Assembly (NCBI GenBank): GCA_016722705.1
Contig: JADKGN010000005.1
Location: 186,001-250,000 of the forward strand
Direction: 5' to 3'
DNA length: 64,000 bases
Source of the DNA: Candidatus Dechloromonas phosphoritropha
GTDB lineage: Bacteria; Pseudomonadota; Gammaproteobacteria; Burkholderiales; Rhodocyclaceae
Position 1 is the stretch's first letter. Every line of letters begins with the position of its first letter. Of the stretch, positions 1-7,787 are shown one piece after another. Below the pieces are notes generated by a model. It saw only the letters and a list, made by a program, of their open reading frames with translations. It searched no databases and was not told the origin of the DNA. Made by a program: the position numbers and the translations under genes.

Positions 1-383
1 CCGAAACCAATCGCGCGCCGTTCGATATGGCTGAAGGTGAGTCGGAGATCGTTGCCGGATTCCATGTCGAGTATTCCGGCATGGCCTTCGCGTTGTTCTT
101 CCTTGCCGAATACGCGAACATGATCCTGATTTCCGCGCTGACGTCGATCCTGTTCCTTGGTGGCTGGCTATCGCCTGTCGGCTTCCTGCCTGACGGCATG
201 CTCTGGCTGTTCGCCAAGATGTCGGCGGTCCTGTTCCTGTTCCTTTGGTTCCGCGCGACCTTCCCGCGTTATCGTTTCGACCATTTGATGCGTCTGGGCT
301 GGAAGGTATTCCTGCCTGTATGTCTGGTCTGGCTTGTGGTGGTTGGGGGCTGGATGATGTCGCCGCTGAGTATCTGGAGATGA
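1..383 (+). CDS. nuoH: NADH-quinone oxidoreductase subunit H, C-terminal part
   Basis: This is the last part of the membrane subunit of complex I that lines the quinone-binding chamber. The reading frame is open from base 3, so the gene begins before the window and only about 126 residues are present. Visible are the conserved stretch FDMAEGESEIVAGFHVEYSG, whose acidic residues are typical of the NuoH quinone-site loop, followed by at least two hydrophobic membrane segments and a final one ending in SIWR. The stop lies 10 bases before nuoI in the same orientation, as expected for a nuo operon. The ATG at base 27 is internal and is not the start. Confidence 0.97.
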   Translation, partial: ETNRAPFDMAEGESEIVAGFHVEYSGMAFALFFLAEYANMILISALTSILFLGGWLSPVGFLPDGMLWLFAKMSAVLFLFLWFRATFPRYRFDHLMRLGWKVFLPVCLVWLVVVGGWMMSPLSIWR

Positions 384-393
384 GGAGAGATTC

Positions 394-882
394 ATGGGTT
401 CGATGAAGGAAGTCCTCAACAGCCTGCTCCTCAAGGAGTTGCTGAAAGGCATGGCGGTCACCGGCAAGTATTTCTTTGCACGCAAGATCACGGTCCAGTA
501 CCCGGAAGAAAAGACGCCCCAGAGTGCGCGCTTCCGCGGCTTGCACGCCTTGCGCCGCTACCCGAATGGCGAGGAGCGTTGCATCGCCTGCAAGCTCTGC
601 GAAGCGATCTGTCCGGCAATGGCCATCGTTATCGAAGCGGAACCACGTGACGACGGTTCGCGGCGGACCACCCGCTACGACATCGATCTCACCAAGTGCA
701 TTTTCTGTGGCTTCTGTGAGGAGGCCTGTCCGGTGGATGCGATCGTCGAAACCCGCATCTACGAGTATCACGGCGAACGACGGGGCGATCTCTACTACAC
801 CAAGCCGATGTTGCTCGCCAACGGTGACCGCTACGAGGCGCAGATCGCCAAGGATCGCCAACAAGATGCACCTTACCGATAA
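394..882 (+). CDS. nuoI: NADH-quinone oxidoreductase subunit I (two 4Fe-4S clusters)
   Basis: This peripheral-arm subunit of complex I carries electrons towards cluster N2 and quinone. At 162 residues it has the usual length of proteobacterial NuoI. Two complete CxxCxxCxxxCP ferredoxin motifs are present: C63-C66-C69-C73 and C102-C105-C108-C112. The N-terminal 30 residues form the amphipathic helix that contacts the membrane arm. It lies between nuoH and nuoJ with gaps of 10 and 12 bases. A purine-rich ribosome-binding site (GAGGAGAG) precedes the ATG. Confidence 0.98.
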   Translation: MGSMKEVLNSLLLKELLKGMAVTGKYFFARKITVQYPEEKTPQSARFRGLHALRRYPNGEERCIACKLCEAICPAMAIVIEAEPRDDGSRRTTRYDIDLTKCIFCGFCEEACPVDAIVETRIYEYHGERRGDLYYTKPMLLANGDRYEAQIAKDRQQDAPYR

Positions 883-894
883 CAGGTACTAGAG

Positions 895-1491
895 ATGGAT
901 TTTCAGACCCTGGTTTTCTTCTTCCTGTCGGCAATCCTCATTTTCGCCAGCCTGCGCGTCATTACCTCGCGCAATCCGGTGCACGCCGCGTTGCACCTGA
1001 TCCTCGCCTTCTTCACCTGTGGCGGTATCTGGGCGCTGCTGCAAGCCGAATTTCTGGCGATTGCGATTATTCTGGTCTATGTCGGCGCGGTCATGGTGCT
1101 CTTCCTCTTCGTCGTCATGATGCTCGACATCAACCTTGACCGGATCCGCGAGGGGTTCTGGAGCTACCTTCCGCTCGGGGCGGTACTCGGTCTTCTGATG
1201 GTCATGGAAATGGGCCTGGTTCTCGGCAGTAAGTATTTTCAGGTACCCGCGGTGCAGGCCATGGTTCCGGCCGGCATTTCCAATACCAAGGCTATCGGCG
1301 CCCTGATGTTTACCGATTTCGTTTATCCCTTCGAACTGGCTTCCATCGTGCTGCTCGTCGGCATGATCGCGGCGATTGTACTGACCTACCGTGGTCCGAA
1401 GCAGTCCAAAAACATTAATCCGAATCAACAGGTCTTCGTCAAGGCGAAGGATCGCGTCCGCGTATTGCAGATGCCTGTGGAAAAAGACTGA
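895..1491 (+). CDS. nuoJ: NADH-quinone oxidoreductase subunit J
   Basis: A membrane subunit of complex I at the root of the proton-pumping arm. The 198-residue protein has five hydrophobic segments, and the second and third contain the family signature around ALLQAEFLAIAIILVYVGAV and the following VLFLFVVMMLDI. The C-terminus is longer and charged (KQSKNINPNQQVFVKAKDRV), as in other betaproteobacteria. It is followed after 13 bases by nuoK. Confidence 0.97.
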   Translation: MDFQTLVFFFLSAILIFASLRVITSRNPVHAALHLILAFFTCGGIWALLQAEFLAIAIILVYVGAVMVLFLFVVMMLDINLDRIREGFWSYLPLGAVLGLLMVMEMGLVLGSKYFQVPAVQAMVPAGISNTKAIGALMFTDFVYPFELASIVLLVGMIAAIVLTYRGPKQSKNINPNQQVFVKAKDRVRVLQMPVEKD

Positions 1492-1504
1492 AACAGGGCC
1501 GCCA

Positions 1505-1816
1505 ATGCTTACTCTATCTCTTTCGCATTTTCTGGTTCTGGGCGCGATTCTCTTTGCGATCAGTGTTGTCGGCATCTTCCTTAACCGGAAGAACCTGATC
1601 GTCCTGCTGATGGCCATCGAACTGATGCTCCTCGCGGTCAACATGAATTTCGTGGCTTTTTCGCATTTTCTGGGTGACCTCAGCGGGCAGATATTCGTTT
1701 TCTTCATCCTGACCGTGGCTGCCGCCGAATCGGCGATCGGCCTGGCTATCCTGATCGTCCTGTTCCGTAGCCTTAAGAGCATCCACGTGGATGACCTAAG
1801 GAGCCTGAAGGGTTAA
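1505..1816 (+). CDS. nuoK: NADH-quinone oxidoreductase subunit K
   Basis: A small antiporter-like membrane subunit of complex I (MrpC type). The ATG at 1505 gives 103 residues, the usual NuoK length, with three hydrophobic helices. The conserved glutamates sit in the second and third helices (LMAIELMLLAVN and AAAESAIGLAI). The frame is open upstream to 1391, but that part overlaps nuoJ and has no NuoK similarity, so the 1505 start is preferred. It ends 2 bases before nuoL. Confidence 0.96.
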   Translation: MLTLSLSHFLVLGAILFAISVVGIFLNRKNLIVLLMAIELMLLAVNMNFVAFSHFLGDLSGQIFVFFILTVAAAESAIGLAILIVLFRSLKSIHVDDLRSLKG

Positions 1817-1818
1817 AC

Positions 1819-3891
1819 ATGGAAATGCAAAAGCTTTATCTCCTGGTTCCCCTGGCGCCTCTCCTCGGTGCCGTGATTGCTGGTCTCTTCTGTCGTGTCA
1901 TACCGCGCTGGTTCGCCCATACCGTGGCCATTGCCGGCGTGGCGATCGCCTTCATCGCGTCGGTGATCATCTTCAGGGACGTTCAGGTCGGTCACACCTT
2001 CAACGGCTCCGTTTACACTTGGCTGACCAGCGGTGACTACAAGTTCGAGGTCGGTTTCCTGATCGACTCGCTAACCACGACCATGATGCTGGTCGTCACC
2101 TTCGTGTCGCTGATGGTGCATATCTACACGATCGGCTACATGCAGGAAGATCCGGGTTACAACCGTTTCTTCAGCTATATTTCGCTGTTCACGTTCTCGA
2201 TGCTTATGCTGGTCATGAGCAACAACTTCATGCAGCTCTTCTTCGGTTGGGAGGCGGTCGGTCTGGTCTCCTACCTCCTTATCGGCTTCTGGTACACCCG
2301 CCCAACCGCGATTTTCGCCAACATGAAAGCTTTCCTGGTCAATCGTATCGGCGACTTCGGCTTCATTCTCGGTATCGGATTGATTCTCGCGCACTTCGGC
2401 ACGCTGGACTACGCCACTGTCTTCAAGCAGGCGCCGGAATTCGCCAACACGACGATCTCGCTGTTGGCCACTGGAGAATGGTCGGCCGTCTCGTTGATGA
2501 CCGTCACCTGCATCTGCCTGTTCATCGGCGCCATGGGCAAGTCGGCGCAGGTGCCGCTGCACGTCTGGCTGCCGGATTCGATGGAAGGCCCGACCCCGAT
2601 TTCGGCGCTGATCCATGCCGCAACCATGGTTACCGCCGGCATCTTCATGGTCGCCCGAATGTCGCCGCTGTTCGAGTTGTCAACCACTGCGCTGTCCTTC
2701 GTCATCGTCATCGGCGCGATTACCGCGCTGTTCATGGGCTTCCTCGGTATCATCCAGAACGACATCAAGCGCGTCATTGCCTATTCAACCCTGTCGCAAC
2801 TCGGCTACATGACGGTCGCCCTGGGCGCCTCGGCCTATTCGGTGGCGATCTTCCACCTGATGACGCATGCTTTCTTCAAGGCCCTGCTCTTCCTCGCCGC
2901 CGGTTCGGTGATCATCGGCATGCATCACGAGCAGGACATCCGCAACATGGGCGGCCTGCGCAAGTACATGCCGATTACCTGGATCACCTCGCTGATCGGT
3001 TCGCTGGCGCTGATCGGCACACCATTCCTGTCCGGTTTCTACTCGAAGGATTCGATTATCGAAGCCGTTGCCCTGTCACACATTCCGGGCGCCGGGTTTG
3101 CCTACTTCGCGGTCATGGCAGGCGTCTTCGTCACCGCCTTCTACTCCTTCCGCATGTACTTTCTGGTGTTCCACGGGGAAGAGCGTTTCGGCAAGTCCGC
3201 GCGTGACGCTCACCATGATCACCAGGGCGATCATGATGACGAAGAGGTCAGCCAAGATCATCATCACGGCCTGGCACCGGGTCAGAAGCCGCACGAAACG
3301 CCCTGGGTAGTGACCCTGCCACTGGTGCTGCTGGCCATTCCATCGCTGGTGATCGGCTATATCGCCATCGGGCCGATGGTCTTTGGCGATTTCTTCAAGA
3401 TGACGATCCCCGGTACCGACAACATTCCGGTAATCTTCATCGACGCCAATGCCCATCCCGCCATGACGCACCTTGGTGAGCATTTCCACGGAGCCGTCGC
3501 GATGGGTATCCATGCGCTAACCTCGCTCCCCTTCGTCCTGGCCCTTGCCGGTGTCGTGCTGTCCTGGTTCTTCTACATGAAGCGTCCCGACATTCCGGCA
3601 GCCATTCAACGGCGATTCTCGGCAATCTACACGCTGCTCGACAACAAGTACTACTTCGACAAGTTCAACGATGTGGTCTTCGGTGGCGGAGCGCGTTTGC
3701 TCGGCAAGGCCTTCTGGCGTGGCGGCGATGTTGCCGTGATCGATGGTGTCATCGTGGATGGCTCGACCCGGCTCGTTTCAATGATCGCGGCGGTAACGCG
3801 GACGTTGCAGACCGGTTACGTCTATCACTATGCTTTCACCATGATCATCGGCGTCTTTGTCCTGATGACCCTGTGGCTTAACCGTGCATAG
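1819..3891 (+). CDS. nuoL: NADH-quinone oxidoreductase subunit L
   Basis: The distal antiporter-like proton-pumping subunit of complex I, 690 residues with many membrane helices. The core motif with the conserved lysine is seen at GKSAQVPLHVWLPDSMEGP, followed by PISALIHAATMVTAGIF, and the glutamate in FFGWEAVGLVSYLLIG. The C-terminus carries the long lateral-helix region ending in a last membrane segment. A histidine- and aspartate-rich insertion lies at about residues 463-490 in a loop near the end of the antiporter domain. The start ATG lies 2 bases after nuoK, indicating tight coupling. Confidence 0.98.
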   Translation: MEMQKLYLLVPLAPLLGAVIAGLFCRVIPRWFAHTVAIAGVAIAFIASVIIFRDVQVGHTFNGSVYTWLTSGDYKFEVGFLIDSLTTTMMLVVTFVSLMVHIYTIGYMQEDPGYNRFFSYISLFTFSMLMLVMSNNFMQLFFGWEAVGLVSYLLIGFWYTRPTAIFANMKAFLVNRIGDFGFILGIGLILAHFGTLDYATVFKQAPEFANTTISLLATGEWSAVSLMTVTCICLFIGAMGKSAQVPLHVWLPDSMEGPTPISALIHAATMVTAGIFMVARMSPLFELSTTALSFVIVIGAITALFMGFLGIIQNDIKRVIAYSTLSQLGYMTVALGASAYSVAIFHLMTHAFFKALLFLAAGSVIIGMHHEQDIRNMGGLRKYMPITWITSLIGSLALIGTPFLSGFYSKDSIIEAVALSHIPGAGFAYFAVMAGVFVTAFYSFRMYFLVFHGEERFGKSARDAHHDHQGDHDDEEVSQDHHHGLAPGQKPHETPWVVTLPLVLLAIPSLVIGYIAIGPMVFGDFFKMTIPGTDNIPVIFIDANAHPAMTHLGEHFHGAVAMGIHALTSLPFVLALAGVVLSWFFYMKRPDIPAAIQRRFSAIYTLLDNKYYFDKFNDVVFGGGARLLGKAFWRGGDVAVIDGVIVDGSTRLVSMIAAVTRTLQTGYVYHYAFTMIIGVFVLMTLWLNRA

Positions 3892-3950
3892 ATCCATGAA
3901 AACAGAGGCTCGCACTAGCGTGAACCGTTCGCAGAACAGCAAGGAATAAC

Positions 3951-5432
3951 ATGTCGACTTACCCGCTGCTATCGTTCGCCATCTGGATTCCGATCATTTC
4001 CGGTCTGGTGGTGCTCGCCACCGGATCAGATCGCAATGCCCCTCTGGCAAGGATGCTTGCCCTGTTTGGCGCGATCGCCGGTTTTCTCGTGACCATCCCG
4101 CTATGGAACGGTTTCGATGTTACTTACGGCGGCATGCAGTTCGTCGAGATCAAGACCTGGATTCCGCGCTTCAACGTCAACTACCAACTCGGTGTTGACG
4201 GTATCTCGATGCTTTTCGTCATTCTGAATGCCTTCATCACGGTGATTGTCGTCGCCGCCGGCTGGGAAGTGATCAAGGAGAAAGTCGCTCAATACAATGC
4301 CGCATTCCTGATCATGTCGGGCCTGATGAATGGTATCTTCACCTCGCTCGACGGCATGCTGTTCTACTTCTTCTTTGAAGCCTCGCTGATTCCGATGTAC
4401 CTGATCATTGGCGTCTGGGGCGGCCCCAACCGCGTCTATGCGGCGTTCAAGTTCTTTCTCTACACGCTGTTTGGTTCTTTGCTGTTCCTGCTGGCGCTGA
4501 TGTACCTGTTCATCCAGTCCAACGGCAGCTTTTCGATTCTCGAATGGCACCGACTGCCGATTGCGCTCGGCGCGCAGATCTGGCTCTTCCTGGCGTTCCT
4601 GATCGCCTTCGCGGTCAAAGTTCCGATGTGGCCGGTCCATACCTGGTTGCCGGATGCCCACGTCGAGGCGCCAACCGGCGGCTCAATCGTGCTGGCGGCC
4701 ATTGCCCTCAAGCTCGGCGCCTATGGCTTCCTGCGCTTTTCGCTGCCGATCGCCCCGGACGCTTCGCACGAACTGTCCGGACTCGTGATCGCACTGTCGC
4801 TGATCGCCGTTGTCTATATCGGCTTCGTCGCCCTGGTCCAGGCCGACATGAAGAAACTGGTGGCCTACTCGTCGATCGCCCACATGGGCTTCGTGACGCT
4901 GGGCTTCTTCATGTTCAGCGCCATGGGTATCGAGGGGGCACTGGTCCAGATGGTTTCGCATGGCTTCGTCTCGGGCGCCATGTTCTTCTGCATCGGCGTC
5001 ATGTACGACCGCATGCACAGCCGGCAGATCGCCGACTACGGTGGTGTCGTCAATACCATGCCCAAGTTCGCCGCCCTGTTCATGCTGTTTTCGATGGCCA
5101 ATGCCGGCTTGCCCGCGACTTCGGGGTTTGTCGGCGAGTTCATGGTCATTCTCGCCGCCGTCAAGTTCAACTTCTGGGTGGCGTTCGCTGCTGCCACGTC
5201 GTTGATTACCGGCGCTGCCTACACATTGTGGATGTACAAGCGGGTGATCTTCGGCGATGTCGCCAATCACCACGTGGCCGAGCTGACCGACATCAACAAG
5301 CGTGAGTTCGCCATCCTTGGCGTGCTCGCGATCTGTACGCTGTGGATGGGTTTGTACCCGCAAATGTTCACTGAAGTCATGCACGCCTCGGTCAACGACC
5401 TGCTGCGTCACGTTGCCATCAGCAAGATTTAA
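3951..5432 (+). CDS. nuoM: NADH-quinone oxidoreductase subunit M
   Basis: The second antiporter-like proton-pumping subunit of complex I, 493 residues. The signature AFAVKVPMWPVHTWLPDAHV contains the pump lysine and the HTWLPDAH loop, and FFFEASLIPMYLIIGVWG contains the conserved glutamate. It follows nuoL after 59 bases, the largest gap within this operon part, with AAGGAATAAC as ribosome-binding region. It is followed by nuoN after 15 bases. Confidence 0.98.
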   Translation: MSTYPLLSFAIWIPIISGLVVLATGSDRNAPLARMLALFGAIAGFLVTIPLWNGFDVTYGGMQFVEIKTWIPRFNVNYQLGVDGISMLFVILNAFITVIVVAAGWEVIKEKVAQYNAAFLIMSGLMNGIFTSLDGMLFYFFFEASLIPMYLIIGVWGGPNRVYAAFKFFLYTLFGSLLFLLALMYLFIQSNGSFSILEWHRLPIALGAQIWLFLAFLIAFAVKVPMWPVHTWLPDAHVEAPTGGSIVLAAIALKLGAYGFLRFSLPIAPDASHELSGLVIALSLIAVVYIGFVALVQADMKKLVAYSSIAHMGFVTLGFFMFSAMGIEGALVQMVSHGFVSGAMFFCIGVMYDRMHSRQIADYGGVVNTMPKFAALFMLFSMANAGLPATSGFVGEFMVILAAVKFNFWVAFAAATSLITGAAYTLWMYKRVIFGDVANHHVAELTDINKREFAILGVLAICTLWMGLYPQMFTEVMHASVNDLLRHVAISKI

Positions 5433-5447
5433 TAACCGGTAGCCGAC

Positions 5448-6938
5448 ATGTTCGACAATTTCGTTGTCCCCGATCTCCTGCCCGCCGCCCCGGAACTCTT
5501 CCTGGCGTTCATGGCGTTGGTCATCCTGCTTGTCGATCTGACGGTCAAGGATCGTCGGCGCACGCTGACCTTCGGGCTGGTTCAGCTGACACTGTTAGGC
5601 TGTTTGATCATTCAATTGTTCACCAGCACCGGAACTGTCACCTACACTTTTAGCCAAATGTTTGTTGATGACATGATGGCGGATATGTTGAAGGTGCTCC
5701 TCTACCTCACGGTTTCGCTGGTGCTCTTCTACTCGCGTGCCTATGTGCTCGACCGCGATGCGATGAACAAGGGTGAATACTACGTGCTGACGTTATTTGC
5801 GACGCTGGGCATGATGGTAATGATCTCCGCCAATCACTTCGTGACGATCTATCTCGGTATCGAGTTGCTCTCGCTCTCACTTTACGCAATGGTCGCCATG
5901 AACCGCGACTCGGTGGCCTCGATCGAAGCTGCGATGAAGTATTTCGTCCTCGGTGCGCTGGCTTCGGGCCTGTTGCTCTATGGCATGTCGATGATCTATG
6001 GCGCCACTGGTACCCTTGAAATTACCGGTATTGCCGAGCGCATCTACAGCGGAGGCGTGAACAGGGGAGTGCTGGCATTCGGCCTCGTCTTCCTGGTTTC
6101 CGGCCTCGCCTTCAAGCTGGGCGTCGTTCCCTTCCACATGTGGATTCCCGATGTCTACCACGGCGCGCCAACCTCGGTCACCCTGCTCATCGGTTCCGCA
6201 CCGAAGCTGGCGGCCTTCGCGATCCTCATGCGCCTGCTGGTAAGTGGCTTGATTACGATGGCCCAGGACTGGCAGAACATGTTGATCATCCTTGCCGTCC
6301 TATCGATGGCGATCGGTAATCTGACGGCGATCGCCCAGACCAACATCAAGCGCATGCTGGCATATTCGGCTATCTCACACATGGGTTTCATGTTGCTTGG
6401 CATCACGACGGGTGTTGTCAGCGTCGACGGGCAACTGATGCTGAATCCGATCGCCTATGCGTCATCAATGTTCTATGTAATTGCTTATGTGATTATGACT
6501 ACTGGTGCGTTCGGCATGATTCTTCTGATGTCGCATGCCGGATTTGAAGCTGACAATATCGAGGATTTCAAAGGCCTGAACAAACGCAGTCCCTGGTTTG
6601 CCTTCATCATGTTGATGTTGATGTTCTCGTTGGCGGGGATCCCGTTCTTCGTTGGCTTTTTCGCAAAGTTCGCCGTTCTTCAGTCAGTTGTTGCTTCTGG
6701 TCAAATGTGGTTGGCACTCGTTGCGGTTCTCTTTTCACTTATTGGAGCCTTCTACTATCTCAGAGTGGTCAAGGTCATGTACTTCGATGCGCCCAGCGAT
6801 GGTTCGCCGCTTGTTGCCAATATGGACATGCGCGTACTCATATCGCTGAACGGCTTGGCAGTCGCTGCTTTTGGGGTGTTTCCAGATTACCTGATGTTTC
6901 TCTGCAACACGGTTTTGGCTCTTTCCTTCGGTGCCTGA
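5448..6938 (+). CDS. nuoN: NADH-quinone oxidoreductase subunit N
   Basis: The third antiporter-like subunit of complex I, 496 residues. The pump motif is FKLGVVPFHMWIPDVYHGAP, followed by TSVTLLIGSAPKLAAF, and the conserved glutamate is in IYLGIELLSLSLYAM. It is the last gene of the operon and is followed within 25 bases by a hairpin terminator, so nuo transcription probably ends here. Confidence 0.97.
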   Translation: MFDNFVVPDLLPAAPELFLAFMALVILLVDLTVKDRRRTLTFGLVQLTLLGCLIIQLFTSTGTVTYTFSQMFVDDMMADMLKVLLYLTVSLVLFYSRAYVLDRDAMNKGEYYVLTLFATLGMMVMISANHFVTIYLGIELLSLSLYAMVAMNRDSVASIEAAMKYFVLGALASGLLLYGMSMIYGATGTLEITGIAERIYSGGVNRGVLAFGLVFLVSGLAFKLGVVPFHMWIPDVYHGAPTSVTLLIGSAPKLAAFAILMRLLVSGLITMAQDWQNMLIILAVLSMAIGNLTAIAQTNIKRMLAYSAISHMGFMLLGITTGVVSVDGQLMLNPIAYASSMFYVIAYVIMTTGAFGMILLMSHAGFEADNIEDFKGLNKRSPWFAFIMLMLMFSLAGIPFFVGFFAKFAVLQSVVASGQMWLALVAVLFSLIGAFYYLRVVKVMYFDAPSDGSPLVANMDMRVLISLNGLAVAAFGVFPDYLMFLCNTVLALSFGA

Positions 6939-6961
6939 TGTCACACGTTTTTAGCGCCAAG

Positions 6962-6984
6962 ACGCCCCTTGAACGGGGCGTTTT
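6962..6984 (+). terminator. Rho-independent terminator after nuoN
   Basis: The arms ACGCCCC (6962-6968) and GGGGCGT (6975-6981) pair perfectly around a 6-base loop and run into TTTT. It lies 23 bases after the nuoN stop and just before the NUDIX gene, so it separates the two transcription units. Confidence 0.85.
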
Positions 6985-7001
6985 CATTTCCGGAGCCTGA
7001 A

Positions 7002-7544
7002 ATGAGTCACGATACCCACCTCATCGAATCCGAGATCTCCAGCGAGAGCGTGTTCAAGGGCGTGTTGCTCGATGTGCGCAAGGACGAGGTGCGGCTACCG
7101 AACGGCAAGCAGACCGTGCGCGAGTACATTGTTCATCCCGGTGCCGTCGTGGTTCTCGCCTTTCTTGATAACGGTAACCTGTTATTCGAAAGGCAGTTCC
7201 GCTACCCCTTGCGCCGCGTATTCCTCGAATTGCCGGCGGGCAAGATCGATCCCGGTGAGGCCATTCTCGACACCGCGCGCCGCGAACTGCTGGAAGAAAC
7301 CGGCCACGTCGCGCGCGACTGGGAGTACGTTGGGGTCATGCATCCCTGCATCGGCTATTCGGACGAGCGGATCGAGATTTTCGCCGCGCGCGGACTGCAT
7401 CGCACCGGGGAAAATCGGCTCGACCACAACGAGTTTCTCGAAGTGATTGAACTGACGCCGGCGGAGGCCAGGGTCGCCGTCTGGGATGGCCGGATCACCG
7501 ACGCCAAGACGATCACTGCGCTGTTCTGGCTCGACAAGCCCTGA
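7002..7544 (+). CDS. NUDIX hydrolase, ADP-ribose pyrophosphatase type
   Basis: Probably hydrolyses ADP-ribose or a related nucleoside diphosphate sugar. The complete Nudix box G-x5-E-x7-RELLEETG is present within PAGKIDPGEAILDTARREL and the following LEETG, and the sequence continues with the GYSDERIEIFAARGL region seen in ADP-ribose pyrophosphatases. The ATG at 7002 gives 180 residues and has GGAG 8-11 bases upstream. The upstream in-frame TTG at 6969 lies inside the nuoN terminator and is rejected. A decayed second copy of parts of this gene lies at 14269-14440, after a duplicated GNAT domain. Confidence 0.9.
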   Translation: MSHDTHLIESEISSESVFKGVLLDVRKDEVRLPNGKQTVREYIVHPGAVVVLAFLDNGNLLFERQFRYPLRRVFLELPAGKIDPGEAILDTARRELLEETGHVARDWEYVGVMHPCIGYSDERIEIFAARGLHRTGENRLDHNEFLEVIELTPAEARVAVWDGRITDAKTITALFWLDKP

Positions 7545-7563
7545 GCGAAATGCAGTGATAGCC

Positions 7564-7575
7564 GCGGTCGACCGC
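7564..7575. repeat. 12-bp palindrome GCGGTCGACCGC, copy 1
   Basis: A perfect 12-bp palindrome 20 bases after the stop of the NUDIX gene. The same core recurs at 13418-13429 and inside the longer palindrome at 14449-14476. All three copies are linked to the duplicated NUDIX/GNAT material. Confidence 0.6.
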
Positions 7576-7787
7576 AGCAATCGAGGCAAATTGATCGTGG
7601 CTTCAAGGCGAGGAGCACTGGCCGGACTCGAATCTCGTCTCTGGCGAGTACGCACGGGGCAGGGGAGAAAAGCTTAGTGAGGTGATGGCGAACATGGCAC
7701 ACTGATGCCGTGTCCCGGCCGGATACGCAGGGCCTCAGCGGAAAGTGCCGAACAGGACGACCGCGAGATCATCGATCGTAGGCAATC

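Noticed and set aside
889..1782. 297-residue minus-strand frame across nuoJ and nuoK
   Set aside because: Overlaps two certain complex I genes and is low-complexity in charged residues, as expected for the reverse of membrane-protein codons.
6969..7001. Upstream TTG start for the NUDIX gene
   Set aside because: It lies in the loop of the nuoN terminator and lacks a ribosome-binding site; the ATG at 7002 has one.
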